The notes: generated from the letters alone by a model not told the origin. DNA of 64,000 bases from Arthrobacter sp. AFG20 (GCF_002892795.1 NZ_PJMC01000014.1:1-64000); one strand, 5' to 3'. Shown: positions 43,328 to 52,480, counted from the stretch's first letter. Numbers and translations: made by a program.

Positions 43328-44080
43328 ATGGGACAGCTGGACAACAAGACAGCCATCGTCACCGGTTCTTCGCGCGGCATCGGCGCCGAAGTTGCCAAGA
43401 TCCTCGCCGGCGAGGGCGCCGCCGTCGTCGTTAACTACCGCCAGAAGGCGCCGCGCGCCAACAAGGTGGTGGCCGGGATCGAGGCCGACGGCGGCCGTGC
43501 CGTCGCCGTGGGTGCCGACCTGACCAGCATCGAAGGCGTGCAGGCGTTGGCCAGCGCCGCCATGGAAAACTTCGGTTCGCTGGACGTCCTGGTCCTGAAC
43601 GCCTCGGGCGGCATGGAATCGGGCATGGAAGAGGACTACGCCCTCAAGCTGAACCGCGACGCGCAGGTCAACATGCTCAACGCCGCCGCGCCCCTCATGA
43701 AGGAGGGTTCCCGCGTGGTGTTCGTGACCAGCCACCAGGCGCACTTCATCAACTCGGTCCCCACCATGCCCGAGTACGAGCCCGTGGCCCGCAGCAAGCG
43801 CGCCGGCGAGGACGCCCTGCGTGAGCTCCTGCCGAACCTGGCCGACAAGGGCATCTCCCTGGTGGTCGTGTCCGGCGACATGATCGAGGGCACCGTGACC
43901 GCCACGCTGCTGGACCGCTCCAACCCGGGCGCCATCGAGGCCCGCCGCGCCGAGGCCGGCAAGCTGTACTCCGTGGAGGAATTTGCCGCAGTGGTTGCCA
44001 GCATGGCCACCGCCGACGTCGAGTCCGGCCACACGGAATACGCCGGCGGCGCTGACTACTTCGGCAAGAACGCCGAATAG
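43328..44080 (+). CDS. Atypical short-chain dehydrogenase lacking the catalytic Tyr
   Basis: A 250-residue SDR-fold protein with TGSSRGIGAEVAK and the usual NASGG strand. The active-site region reads SHQAHFINSVPTMPEYEPVARSK. Aligned on the lysine, the YxxxK tyrosine position is valine; a tyrosine occurs four residues earlier. It may be a non-catalytic or altered oxidoreductase. AAGGGAGCC precedes the ATG at 43328; the longer frame upstream is not favoured. A terminator follows. Confidence 0.82.
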   Translation: MGQLDNKTAIVTGSSRGIGAEVAKILAGEGAAVVVNYRQKAPRANKVVAGIEADGGRAVAVGADLTSIEGVQALASAAMENFGSLDVLVLNASGGMESGMEEDYALKLNRDAQVNMLNAAAPLMKEGSRVVFVTSHQAHFINSVPTMPEYEPVARSKRAGEDALRELLPNLADKGISLVVVSGDMIEGTVTATLLDRSNPGAIEARRAEAGKLYSVEEFAAVVASMATADVESGHTEYAGGADYFGKNAE

Positions 44081-44113
44081 TCTCTGCGGCACTCCCTCCG
44101 CGGCTTCCTTGCA

Positions 44114-44145
44114 CGAAGGCCCGGCGCATCAGCGCCGGGCCTTCG
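44114..44145 (+). terminator. Strong terminator after the atypical SDR
   Basis: A 14-base stem (CGAAGGCCCGGCGC and its complement) with the tetraloop ATCA, followed by a short T-containing stretch, lies 34 bases after the SDR stop. Confidence 0.8.
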
Positions 44146-44220
44146 CTGTCTCCTAACCCACGCCGAAATCAGTCGGCCCAGGCGTTGTCCGCGCGGCCCG
44201 GGGCGCCTAGGGTCATAGCC

Positions 44221-45081
44221 ATGGCAGAGGACGCAGCAGTACCGAAGCGGAGCTATCCGGCCGGCGTGCCGTGCTGGGTGGAGTGCCAGCAGCCCGATGT
44301 GGAAGCAGCCAAGAAGTTCTACGCGGGACTGCTGGGTTGGGAGTTCGACGCCGGTACGGCGCCGCCCGGGGACAGCGGCAGTTACGTGGTGGCCCGGCTC
44401 GGCGGCAAGGAGACGGGCGCCATAACCGGTTTGAGCGCCGGGCCCCACGGCGTCCCGGCCTGGAACACGTACATCGCGGTCGACAATGCGGACGATGCGG
44501 TGCGGCACCTGCTGTCAGCCGGCGCAACCCTGACATCGGCCCCTGCCGATGCGGGCGCTGGAGGCGTGCGCGCCTCGCTGGCGGATCCCGAGGGCGCGGA
44601 GTTCCGCATCTGGCAGGCCGGGGAGCGGGCGGGCGCCCAGGCGGTCAACCTCCCGGGCGGCTGGAACTTCAGCGACCTCCACACTGTAGACACGGATGCC
44701 GCCGCCGATTTCTACTCCAGGGCCTTCGGCTGGGAGTTCGACCGCCTCGACTTCGGTATCATGATCCGCCGCCCCGGGTACGGCGACCATCTGGAGGCCA
44801 CCATCGACCCCGATATCCGGGCCCGGCAATCGGGAGATGCGGTGCCGGCCGGCTTCGAGGACGCCGTGGGCTGGCTTGCACCGACTGCCCCGGGGGAGCG
44901 GCCGCACTGGCATGTGTCCTTCACGGTGGCGGACCGGGACCGTGCAGTGCAGGAGGCGGAGCGCCTCGGCGGCAATGTTCTGGGACAGGACGACACCGAA
45001 TGGACAAGGACCGCCCTGATCCGGGACCCCGGCGGGGCTGTTTTCACGGCAAGCCAGTTCACCCCGCCGTCGGGCTTCTAG
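44221..45081 (+). CDS. Tandem VOC-domain (glyoxalase-like) protein
   Basis: A 286-residue protein with two VOC folds, each starting with a V-xx-D...A..FY..LLGWEF pattern (residues about 15-45 and 155-180). It resembles actinobacterial glyoxalase/bleomycin-resistance-like proteins of unknown substrate. The ATG at 44221 is preferred over the longer frame upstream. It converges with serB, separated by 9 bases. Confidence 0.82.
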   Translation: MAEDAAVPKRSYPAGVPCWVECQQPDVEAAKKFYAGLLGWEFDAGTAPPGDSGSYVVARLGGKETGAITGLSAGPHGVPAWNTYIAVDNADDAVRHLLSAGATLTSAPADAGAGGVRASLADPEGAEFRIWQAGERAGAQAVNLPGGWNFSDLHTVDTDAAADFYSRAFGWEFDRLDFGIMIRRPGYGDHLEATIDPDIRARQSGDAVPAGFEDAVGWLAPTAPGERPHWHVSFTVADRDRAVQEAERLGGNVLGQDDTEWTRTALIRDPGGAVFTASQFTPPSGF

Positions 45082-45090
45082 TTCGGTCGT

Positions 45091-45996
45091 TCAGACGCCG
45101 GCGATGTGCCGCACCGCGTCAAGGTACGGCATGTTGATGGCGGCGTCAGCCACCGCGCGGACGGCGGGCTTAGCATTGAAGGCCACCCCGATGCCCGCGG
45201 CGCCGAGCATGTCCAGGTCGTTGGCGCCGTCGCCCACCGCAATGGTGTGCTCCAGCGCGATGCCCTCGGCGGCTGCCCATTTGCGGAGGTATTTTTCCTT
45301 GGCGGCGCGGTCGATGACGGCCCCCAGGACCTTGCCGGTCAGGGCTCCGTCCACGATCTCCAGCTCGTTGGCAATCCAGTAGTCCATGCCGAGGTCCTCG
45401 GCGATGGGGCGCAGGATCTGGTTGAAACCGCCCGACACCACCGCCACGGCATGGCCTGCGGCCTTAAATGCCGCGACCAACTCCGCGGCTCCGTGACTCA
45501 GCTTCACTTCCGCGCGCACGGAGTCGACGACGTCGGCGGGCAGCCCGGCGAGCACCGCCACCCGGGCGTGCAGGCTCTGGGCAAAGTCGAGTTCACCGCG
45601 CATGGCGGCTTCCGTGACGGCGGCGACTTCGTCGCGCTTACCGGCGTAGGCAGCGAGGAGTTCGATGACCTCCTGCTGGATGAGGGTGGAGTCGACGTCC
45701 ATGATGAGGAGCTTGCGCTCCGCCTTCCGCAGATCTGCTGGGACGATCGCGGTGTCCACGCCGGTCCGCTCCGCGTTCTCCTTGGCGGCGGCAATCGCGT
45801 GCCGCAGGCCGGCGATGTCCGCCGCGGAGCCCGACGGCACGGAAAAGTCCACGGTGCAGACGTCGAAGCGGCCGTCGCCTGAGCTGGAGGAAGCCTCGAA
45901 GGTGGCACCGGAGTCCGCCAGCAGGGACCGCAGGTTTTCCGGTTCCGAGGGGGACAGTTTCAGGCCGTAGCTGACCGCAGTCACGTTCGAAGTCAT
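45091..45996 (-). CDS. serB: Phosphoserine phosphatase
   Basis: The last step of serine biosynthesis: dephosphorylation of phosphoserine. The 301 residues begin with a regulatory N-terminal region, then the HAD motif MDVDSTLIQQE (DxDxT), the VVSGGFNQIL segment, and GDGANDLDML near the C-terminus. The ATG at 45996 is chosen; longer frames overlap the divergent PAP2 gene. Confidence 0.93.
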   Translation of the reverse strand: MTSNVTAVSYGLKLSPSEPENLRSLLADSGATFEASSSSGDGRFDVCTVDFSVPSGSAADIAGLRHAIAAAKENAERTGVDTAIVPADLRKAERKLLIMDVDSTLIQQEVIELLAAYAGKRDEVAAVTEAAMRGELDFAQSLHARVAVLAGLPADVVDSVRAEVKLSHGAAELVAAFKAAGHAVAVVSGGFNQILRPIAEDLGMDYWIANELEIVDGALTGKVLGAVIDRAAKEKYLRKWAAAEGIALEHTIAVGDGANDLDMLGAAGIGVAFNAKPAVRAVADAAINMPYLDAVRHIAGV

Positions 45997-46148
45997 GGCT
46001 GCAATCTTATCCAGCGCGGCGCCGCCGCCCGAATCCGTTGCGCGGCATCCGGCAGGTGGCATACAACGCAGCGCACACCGCAGCGGCCCCCAGCCGGGTC
46101 CCAGCAAACGTCCGGCCAACCCGGAGGCCCATCCGGCAGAATGGCCCG

Positions 46149-46841
46149 ATGATCTTTGCCCTGATTGCCCGCCTGCGCCCGGCGCCCTTGCTGAGGGCGT
46201 CGCAGCAGGTACTTTTCGGCTGGGCCGGGGCTCTCCTCGTGGCCGGGGACGCTGTTTTCTGGCTCATGTTCGCTGCCATCCAGTCCGATTCGGGGTTGGC
46301 AGCGATGGACGGTCCTGTGCACAGCCTGATGGTGGATTCCCGCAATCCTGCCGCCACCGTGCTGCTGGGTGCCCTGACCACCGTGACGTCGCCGGAAGTG
46401 CTGACGGTGTTCGGCGCAGCGTTCGCCCTGGCGTGGGTGGTCTGGAAGCGCGAGTTATGGCGCCCGGTTGTGCTCATGGGCGCGATGGTGCTGGCCGTGG
46501 TGTTGACCACCCTCATCAAGCAACTTGTCAGCCGGTCCCGCCCGCCGTCGTCGGATTTCCTGCTCGGCGCGGACGACGCGCTCTCGTTCCCCTCGGGTCA
46601 CACCGTGGGAATCGGGGTGTTCACGGTGGTGCTCGCCTACCTCGTCTTGTCACGGTCCGGAACGCGTACGACGGCGGTGCTTGGGTTCTCCGCGGCCTTT
46701 GCAGTCACCGCGCTGGTTGGCTTGAGTCGGCTGTATCTGGGCTATCACTGGCTCACCGACGTCGTGGCTTCCCTCGGGGTGGCGCTGGCTATTGCAGCGG
46801 TGGCGGTGTTCACAGACGCCGCCCGGAACGGTTCTGGATGA
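46149..46841 (+). CDS. PAP2-superfamily phosphatase
   Basis: A membrane lipid phosphatase of the undecaprenyl/phosphatidate type. The 230 residues have about six membrane helices and the three catalytic motifs: KQLVSRSRPP, PSGHT, and SRLYLGYHWLTDV. The start is ATG at 46149. It may recycle undecaprenyl diphosphate or handle phosphatidate; the substrate is not certain. Confidence 0.85.
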   Translation: MIFALIARLRPAPLLRASQQVLFGWAGALLVAGDAVFWLMFAAIQSDSGLAAMDGPVHSLMVDSRNPAATVLLGALTTVTSPEVLTVFGAAFALAWVVWKRELWRPVVLMGAMVLAVVLTTLIKQLVSRSRPPSSDFLLGADDALSFPSGHTVGIGVFTVVLAYLVLSRSGTRTTAVLGFSAAFAVTALVGLSRLYLGYHWLTDVVASLGVALAIAAVAVFTDAARNGSG

Positions 46842-46854
46842 AAAGCCCGTGAAA

Positions 46855-47979
46855 CTAGGACGCGCGGATACCCGCAGCCGTGGGCGTCAGTGCCATCTCA
46901 TCGAGTTTGGGCAGGGCCTGCCGGAGCCGGCGCCTCGCTTCATGCAGCGTCTGTTCAGTCAGCCGAAGACTGGCGTCGTCATCCACGGCGATGGTGGCCG
47001 CACCTTGAAGGCGGTGCCCAACCCACCGCAGCTGCACGCGCTTCACTTCAATCACTCCAGGCGTACCCTCAAGGGCGCAGCGGGCGCGGTCAACGAGTTC
47101 CGGCTCGATTCCGTCCATCAGCCGGCGCCCGATGCTGCGGACCGTTCCCCACAGCAGGATGATGATGGCGGCCGAGATCAGCAGGCCAACGATCGGGTCC
47201 GCCAACGGGAATCCGAGCATGACGCCGCCGGCGCCGAGGACCACGGCCAGGGACGTGAAGCCGTCCATCCGCGCATGAACGCCGTCGGCCACCAACGCAG
47301 CCGAGCCGATCCGGCGCCCAATCCTGATGCGGTACATCGCCACCGCCTCGTTTCCGGCAAAGCCGATCAGCCCTGCGCCCATGACCCAGACCAGATTCTG
47401 CAGCACCTGCGGGTGGATCAGCCGGTCCACCGACTGCCAGGCCGCCAGCACCGCCGAAAGCGCGACGACGGTGACGATGAACAGCCCTGCCAGATCCTCC
47501 GCCCGGCCGAAGCCGTAAGTGTAGCGGCGGGTGGCCGCCCGTCGCCCCAGGATGAACGCCACCCAGAGGGGAACGGCGGTCAGGGCGTCGGAGAAGTTAT
47601 GAATGGTATCGGCCAGCAAGGCAACGGAACCGCTCACCAGGACCACAAGGAACTGCAGGACGGTCGTCCCGAGCAGCATGAACAGGCTGATCTTCAGCGC
47701 TCGGATGCCCTGCGCGCTCGCCTCCAAGGCATCATCGACCGAGTCGGCCGCGTCATGGGTGTGCGGGACGAACAGCTCGAAAAGCCAGCCCTTCAGCCCC
47801 TTGTGATGAGTGTGCCCGTGATCGTGTGAGTGATCGTGCCCGTGATACCCCTCGAACTCCTGGCCGTGGCCGTGTGAGTGGTCATGACCGTGGCCGTGCC
47901 CATGGCGTTGATCGTGCTCGTGGGAGTCCGGGGCGCTTCCGCCCGCTGCCACGCCGGAGGTCTCGGTCCGGTCCCTCAT
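46855..47979 (-). CDS. Cation diffusion facilitator (CDF) metal exporter with His-rich N-terminus
   Basis: A 374-residue exporter of Zn2+, Cd2+ or Co2+. The cytoplasmic N-terminus (residues about 19-58) is packed with His-Gly and His-Asp repeats such as HGHGHGHDHSHGHG. Six membrane helices follow, with the metal-site motif DTIHNFSDALTAV (HxxxD). The ATG overlaps the stop of the ArsR gene by four bases, so the repressor and the exporter are coupled. The metal is not identified. Confidence 0.88.
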   Translation of the reverse strand: MRDRTETSGVAAGGSAPDSHEHDQRHGHGHGHDHSHGHGQEFEGYHGHDHSHDHGHTHHKGLKGWLFELFVPHTHDAADSVDDALEASAQGIRALKISLFMLLGTTVLQFLVVLVSGSVALLADTIHNFSDALTAVPLWVAFILGRRAATRRYTYGFGRAEDLAGLFIVTVVALSAVLAAWQSVDRLIHPQVLQNLVWVMGAGLIGFAGNEAVAMYRIRIGRRIGSAALVADGVHARMDGFTSLAVVLGAGGVMLGFPLADPIVGLLISAAIIILLWGTVRSIGRRLMDGIEPELVDRARCALEGTPGVIEVKRVQLRWVGHRLQGAATIAVDDDASLRLTEQTLHEARRRLRQALPKLDEMALTPTAAGIRAS

Positions 47980-48344
47980 GATGCGGTTCCCTTCATGCGG
48001 TGGTGGGCCGGCTGCCCGCCGAGCGCATGCTCGGCCTGGAAGATTGCATCCGCGACGAGCTGGCGTGCGTGCTCGTTTTCGAGCCGGTAGAGGACCTTGG
48101 TCCCGTCCTGCCGGGTGGAAACCATGCGCGCCAGCCGCATTTTGGCCAGGTGCTGGGAAACGGCCGCCGGTGACTTTCCCACCACCTCGGCCAAAGCCCC
48201 CACGGCCATCTCGCCCTCGCGCAGAGCCAGGATGATCCGCACCCTTGTGGCGTCTGCCAGCATGGCGAAGATCTCCACAGCGAGCTCCACATACTGGCTG
48301 TCTACGTCGAGCCTGCAAGGCTGCTTATCTGCGTTCATACGCAT
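47976..48344 (-). CDS. ArsR/SmtB-family metal-responsive repressor
   Basis: A 122-residue winged-helix repressor expected to control itself and the coupled CDF exporter. The helix-turn-helix SPAAVSQHLAKMRLARMV is clear. Candidate metal ligands are C10 near the N-terminus and the His residues in QAEHALGGQPAHHRMKG near the C-terminus. The start is ATG 48344 or 48338; neither has a strong ribosome-binding site. Confidence 0.85.
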   Translation of the reverse strand: MRMNADKQPCRLDVDSQYVELAVEIFAMLADATRVRIILALREGEMAVGALAEVVGKSPAAVSQHLAKMRLARMVSTRQDGTKVLYRLENEHARQLVADAIFQAEHALGGQPAHHRMKGTAS

Positions 48345-48428
48345 ATAGTGTCATAAAGGAGGACGGCCCGCCGCGGGCGGCGTTACCGGTTATCAGTCGC
48401 AACGTGTTTTGTCCTAGTGTCTACTTCT

Positions 48429-49214
48429 ATGAGTGATGTTCTTGAAATGGCCGCCGTCAGCGTTGTGCGCGGAGCCAAAACGCTCCTGAGCAAAGTGGAC
48501 TGGCAGGTCAGGGAGGGCGAGCGGTGGGTCATCCTCGGCCCCAACGGCGCGGGCAAGACCACTCTGCTTCAGATCGCCGCGGCACGGCTCCATCCAACCA
48601 GCGGCGTCGCCGGCATCCTGGACGAAAGCCTCGGAAAGGTGGACGTCTTCGAACTGCGGCCGCGGATCGGGCTCTCTTCGGCCGCCCTGGCCAACCAGAT
48701 CCCCGAATACGAGACGGTGCTCAACGTCGTCGTCACAGCCGCCTACGGCGTGACCGGCCGCTGGCGAGAGGGCTACGAGAAGGACGACGAACGCCGTGCG
48801 TTCGCCCTCCTGAACGACTGGGGCATGGGCCCGCTCCTGAACCGCAAGTTCTCAACGCTCTCCGAGGGTGAACGCAAGCGCGTGCAGATTGCCCGGGCCC
48901 TCATGACCGACCCCGAGCTGCTGCTGCTCGACGAGCCTGCCGCCGGCCTGGACCTTGGCGGCCGCGAGGACCTCGTGCACCGCCTTAGCCAGTTGGCCAT
49001 GGATGAGGACGCCCCGGCGATCGTGCTGGTCACTCACCATCTTGAGGAAGTCCCGCCGGGCTTCACCCACGCCATGCTCATGCGCGACGGCGAAGTGGTG
49101 GCAGCCGGACCGGTCGAAGGGGTCCTCACCTCGGGCAACCTGAGCGAGACCTTCGGCCTGCCCCTCGACGTCTCGGTGAATGCCGGCCGTTACACGGCAA
49201 CTGCCCGCCGCTAG
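48429..49214 (+). CDS. ABC transporter ATP-binding protein
   Basis: A 261-residue single-domain ATPase with Walker A GPNGAGKTTL, signature LSEGERKRV, and Walker B LLLLDEPAAGLD. The signature has the unusual LSEGE instead of LSGGQ, which is typical of the YlmA/ModF-like soluble group. No permease gene is adjacent: the next gene encodes a TSUP exporter. ATG 48429 is chosen over the in-frame GTG at 48417. Confidence 0.8.
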   Translation: MSDVLEMAAVSVVRGAKTLLSKVDWQVREGERWVILGPNGAGKTTLLQIAAARLHPTSGVAGILDESLGKVDVFELRPRIGLSSAALANQIPEYETVLNVVVTAAYGVTGRWREGYEKDDERRAFALLNDWGMGPLLNRKFSTLSEGERKRVQIARALMTDPELLLLDEPAAGLDLGGREDLVHRLSQLAMDEDAPAIVLVTHHLEEVPPGFTHAMLMRDGEVVAAGPVEGVLTSGNLSETFGLPLDVSVNAGRYTATARR

Positions 49215-49232
49215 CGGCGCGGGCGGCACAGC

Positions 49233-50018
49233 GTGGAGTTTTTCAGCGGCATCCTTGTGTTCTTCGCCGGCCTCTGGGCCGGCACCATCAACAGCGTGGT
49301 CGGATCCGGAACCCTCGTCACCTTCCCGGTGCTGATCGCCCTGGGCATCGCACCGGTGACGGCCTCCATGAGCAACGCCATGGGCCTCGTAGCCGGTGGC
49401 GCTGCGGGCGCGTGGGGTTACCGCCGCGAGCTGAAGGGCCGCGGCCGTCAGCTCCTGCGGCTGCTCCCGGCGTCCCTGCTGGGTGGCATCACCGGCGCCT
49501 GGCTCCTGCTCCATCTGCCGGAGAAAGTCTTCCACTACGCGGCGCCAGTGCTCATTGTTCTGGCCCTTCTGATGGTGGTGTTCCAGCCCAGGCTTCAGCG
49601 GTGGGTGCGGAACCGTGAGGAAAACCCCGAGCACGCCCTGCGGGACAAGCACCATGGCGTTTTGCTGGTGGTCCTCGTTTTCCTCGCGGGTGTGTATGGC
49701 GGATACTTCGTCGCGGCACAGGGAATCCTGCTGGTGGGCATCCTCGGCGTGTTCATGACGGGCACCATCCAGAACGCCAACGCCATGAAAAACGTCCTGG
49801 TGCTCGGCGTCAACCTGATCGCGGCCGCCTCCTATCTGCTGTTTGCCTTCGACCGGATCAACTGGGCAGTGGTGGCCATCATCGCCGTCAGCTCCCTCAT
49901 CGGCGGCCTCGTTGGCGCCAAGGTAGGCCGCCGGCTGTCCCCGCCCGTACTGCGCGGCGTCATCTTTGCCCTCGGCCTGGTGGCGCTCGGCTTCCTGGTC
50001 GCGAACCTGCTCAAATGA
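49233..50018 (+). CDS. TSUP-family sulfite/sulfonate exporter
   Basis: A 261-residue transporter with about eight membrane segments arranged as two repeats, each containing a GxxxxGxG loop (NSVVGSGTLVTFPV and GGYFVAAQGILLVGI). TSUP proteins export sulfite, sulfoacetate and similar anions. The GTG start at 49233 follows the ABC gene by 18 bases, so they may be co-transcribed. Confidence 0.82.
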   Translation: MEFFSGILVFFAGLWAGTINSVVGSGTLVTFPVLIALGIAPVTASMSNAMGLVAGGAAGAWGYRRELKGRGRQLLRLLPASLLGGITGAWLLLHLPEKVFHYAAPVLIVLALLMVVFQPRLQRWVRNREENPEHALRDKHHGVLLVVLVFLAGVYGGYFVAAQGILLVGILGVFMTGTIQNANAMKNVLVLGVNLIAAASYLLFAFDRINWAVVAIIAVSSLIGGLVGAKVGRRLSPPVLRGVIFALGLVALGFLVANLLK

Positions 50019-50054
50019 TTACTGAAATTCAATGATTATCGAAATGATCGCCCG

Positions 50055-50864
50055 GTGACTTTCCACTATCTCGAGTCAGCTGCGGATCCACGCGTCGCCG
50101 ACTACACCCAGCTGACGGACGTGCACCTCCGGAAACTCCGCGAACCCGCCGAGGGCATGTACATCGCCGAATCCTCCCGGGTCCTGCGGCGCGCACTTGC
50201 CGCCGGGCACCGGCCGCGGTCCTTCTTCCTCGCCGAGAAATGGCTTCCGGACCTCGCGGACATCTTCGAGCAGCACCCTGACGTTCCGGCCTACATCGGC
50301 AGCGCCGGTCTCCTGGAGGAAATCACCGGATTCCACCTGCATCGCGGAGCCATGGCAGCCATGCACCGCCCGGCGCCGGTCCCGCTGCCGGAACTGCTGG
50401 CCGGAGCCCGGCGGGTAGCAGTGCTCGAGGACATCGTGGACCACACCAACGTCGGGGCCATCTTCCGGTCGGCGGCGGCGCTGGACGTCGACGCCGTCCT
50501 GGTCTCGCCCCGCTGCGGCGACCCGCTCTACCGCCGCAGCGTCCGCGTCAGCATGGGCACCGTCTTCCAGGTGCCCTGGGCAAGGCTGGACAGCTGGCCC
50601 CACGACCTGGCCCTCCTTAAGGAACAGGGATTCACGGTGGCAGCCATGGAGCTTACCGACAACGCCCTGAATCTGGACGAGCTGGCAGCAAGCAACCCGG
50701 AGCGGCTCGCCCTGGTGCTGGGTACGGAAGGTGCCGGCATGAGCGCTGAGACGCTTGCCGCCGTCGACCTCGCCGTGAAGATTCCCATGCGCGCGGGCGT
50801 GGACTCGCTCAACGTGGCGGCGGCGTCCGCCGTCGCATTCTGGGAGCTGCGCCCGCGGGCCTAA
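50055..50864 (+). CDS. SpoU-family RNA 2'-O-methyltransferase
   Basis: A 269-residue methyltransferase with a SpoU/TrmH fold. The N-terminal RNA-binding segment (EGMYIAESSRVLRRAL) precedes the SPOUT core, whose motifs VDHTNVGAIFRSAAAL, LVLGTEGAGMSAET and IPMRAGVDSLNVAAASAV are clear. The target is a tRNA or rRNA 2'-hydroxyl, not known. The start is GTG at 50055. Confidence 0.88.
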   Translation: MTFHYLESAADPRVADYTQLTDVHLRKLREPAEGMYIAESSRVLRRALAAGHRPRSFFLAEKWLPDLADIFEQHPDVPAYIGSAGLLEEITGFHLHRGAMAAMHRPAPVPLPELLAGARRVAVLEDIVDHTNVGAIFRSAAALDVDAVLVSPRCGDPLYRRSVRVSMGTVFQVPWARLDSWPHDLALLKEQGFTVAAMELTDNALNLDELAASNPERLALVLGTEGAGMSAETLAAVDLAVKIPMRAGVDSLNVAAASAVAFWELRPRA

Positions 50865-51030
50865 ACTCGCCGGACCGGCAGTTCGTTAGTTCCCCCGCCA
50901 TCCGCTATGATTGATAGCTGGTTCCCCTGTGTTTTTCGCTGTCCTTCCGGGCGGCCAAGGCACGGATGGAAGCCATCCCATTCATACCTGGCAGCTGGCA
51001 AAATCCAGTTGCGTGAACAAAGGCCCCATT

Positions 51031-51288
51031 ATGAAGTCGAACACCCACCCGAAGTACGAAGCTGTTGTTTTCAACGACCTGGCCTCCGGCACGAAGTTCC
51101 TGACCCGCTCCACCGTGTCTTCCTCGAAGACCATCGAGTGGGAAGACGGCAACACCTACCCGGTCATCGACGTCGAAATCTCCTCCGAGTCCCACCCGTT
51201 CTACACGGGCAAGCAGCGCATCATGGACTCCGCTGGCCGCGTCGAGCGCTTCAACGCTCGCTTCAAGGGCTTCGGCGGCAAGAAGTAA
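51031..51288 (+). CDS. rpmE2: 50S ribosomal protein L31, type B (cysteine-free)
   Basis: The zinc-independent form of L31. The 85 residues lack the CxxC motif of the zinc-binding form and have the type B pattern [24 protein letters not shown] and [20 protein letters not shown]. In actinobacteria such genes are often induced by zinc shortage through Zur (family knowledge), but no clear Zur box is visible here. A GNRA-loop terminator follows. Confidence 0.93.
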   Translation: MKSNTHPKYEAVVFNDLASGTKFLTRSTVSSSKTIEWEDGNTYPVIDVEISSESHPFYTGKQRIMDSAGRVERFNARFKGFGGKK

Positions 51289-51313
51289 TTCACTTCTCCC
51301 CAAGGTTCTTTGG

Positions 51314-51343
51314 AAAGCCCGCACCGGCAACGGTGCGGGCTTT
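51314..51343 (+). terminator. Intrinsic terminator after rpmE2
   Basis: A perfect 13-base stem (AAAGCCCGCACCG and its complement) with a GCAA tetraloop is followed by TTTTC. It is a textbook Rho-independent terminator. Confidence 0.92.
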
Positions 51344-51370
51344 TCGCGTTTCTGGGGCAGGATGGAAGGC

Positions 51371-52465
51371 ATGACTGCCACGCCAATATCTGCAGGAGGA
51401 GAGTCGGCCCCCGGGCTGCACGGTGAGTACAAGGTCCCGGGCGGCAAGCTCGTGGTGGTGGACCTCGACGTCGAGGACGGTGCCTTCGCGGACGTTTCCC
51501 TCAGCGGCGATTTCTTCCTCGAACCGGATGAAGCGCTCTTGGCCATTAACGGCGCCCTGGTGGGACTGCCGGAAAGTTCGACGGCGGCCGACATCGCCTC
51601 CGCCGTGGAGGCCTCCCTCCCGGAGGACGCCGTGCTGTTCGGGTTCTCGGCCGACGCCGTCGCCATAGCCGTCCGCAGGGCGCTGGCCAAGGCCACCGCA
51701 TGGACGGACCACCACTGGAACATCATCGCGCCCGGCGTGCTGTCCACGCACCTGAACGTGGCGCTGGACGAGGTGCTGACCGAGGAGGTCGGCGCCGGCC
51801 GCCGCAACCCCACCATCCGTTTCTGGGACTGGGAGGAACCGTCGGTGGTGATCGGCAGCTTCCAGTCCTACCGCAATGAGGTGCATCCCGACGGCGTGAC
51901 CCGGCATGGCATCACCGTTGTCCGCCGAATCAGCGGCGGGGGAGCGATGTTCATGGAGGCGGGCAACTGCATTACCTACTCGCTCTACCTGCCGCAGACG
52001 CTCGTGGACGGCATCAGCTTCGCCGACTCCTACGCGTTCCTCGACGCCTGGGTCATGGCCGCCCTGAAAAAGCTCGGCATCGACGCCTTCTACGTCCCGC
52101 TCAACGACATCGCCACCGGCCAGGGCAAGATCGGCGGCGCAGCGCAGAAGCGGCTCGCCAACGGCGGCATGCTGCACCATGTGACCATGAGTTACGACAT
52201 CGACGCCGACAAGATGGTGGACGTTCTCCGGATCGGCAAGGAAAAGCTCTCGGACAAGGGAACCACCAGCGCCAAGAAACGCGTGGACCCACTGCGCCGC
52301 CAGACCGGCCTGGCCCGGGCGGAGATCGTGGCGGCCATGATGGAGGTGTTCGCCGAACGCTACGGGGCCACGCCGTCGGAGATCACGGCGCAGGAGCTGG
52401 AAACGGCCCGTGAACGGGTTGCATCAAAGTTCGGCACGGACGCGTGGCTGCACCGGGTGCCCTGA
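51371..52465 (+). CDS. lplA: Lipoate-protein ligase with the accessory domain at the N-terminus
   Basis: This would attach lipoate to the E2 subunits of 2-oxoacid dehydrogenases and to GcvH. In this 364-residue protein the small accessory domain (residues about 16-104, with YKVPGGKLVVVDLDV and GDFFLEPDEALL) comes first. It is followed by the catalytic domain with RRISGGGAMF and the lysine motif QGKIGGAAQKR. In E. coli LplA the accessory domain is at the C-terminus, so the order here is permuted. GGAAGGC precedes the ATG at 51371. Confidence 0.88.
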   Translation: MTATPISAGGESAPGLHGEYKVPGGKLVVVDLDVEDGAFADVSLSGDFFLEPDEALLAINGALVGLPESSTAADIASAVEASLPEDAVLFGFSADAVAIAVRRALAKATAWTDHHWNIIAPGVLSTHLNVALDEVLTEEVGAGRRNPTIRFWDWEEPSVVIGSFQSYRNEVHPDGVTRHGITVVRRISGGGAMFMEAGNCITYSLYLPQTLVDGISFADSYAFLDAWVMAALKKLGIDAFYVPLNDIATGQGKIGGAAQKRLANGGMLHHVTMSYDIDADKMVDVLRIGKEKLSDKGTTSAKKRVDPLRRQTGLARAEIVAAMMEVFAERYGATPSEITAQELETARERVASKFGTDAWLHRVP

Positions 52466-52480
52466 CACCCATCGAGTCCC

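Noticed and set aside
47878..47979. Tandem DNA repeats in the His-rich region
   Set aside because: The repeated codons encode the His-rich metal-binding tail of the CDF exporter; they are coding, not an independent repeat element.
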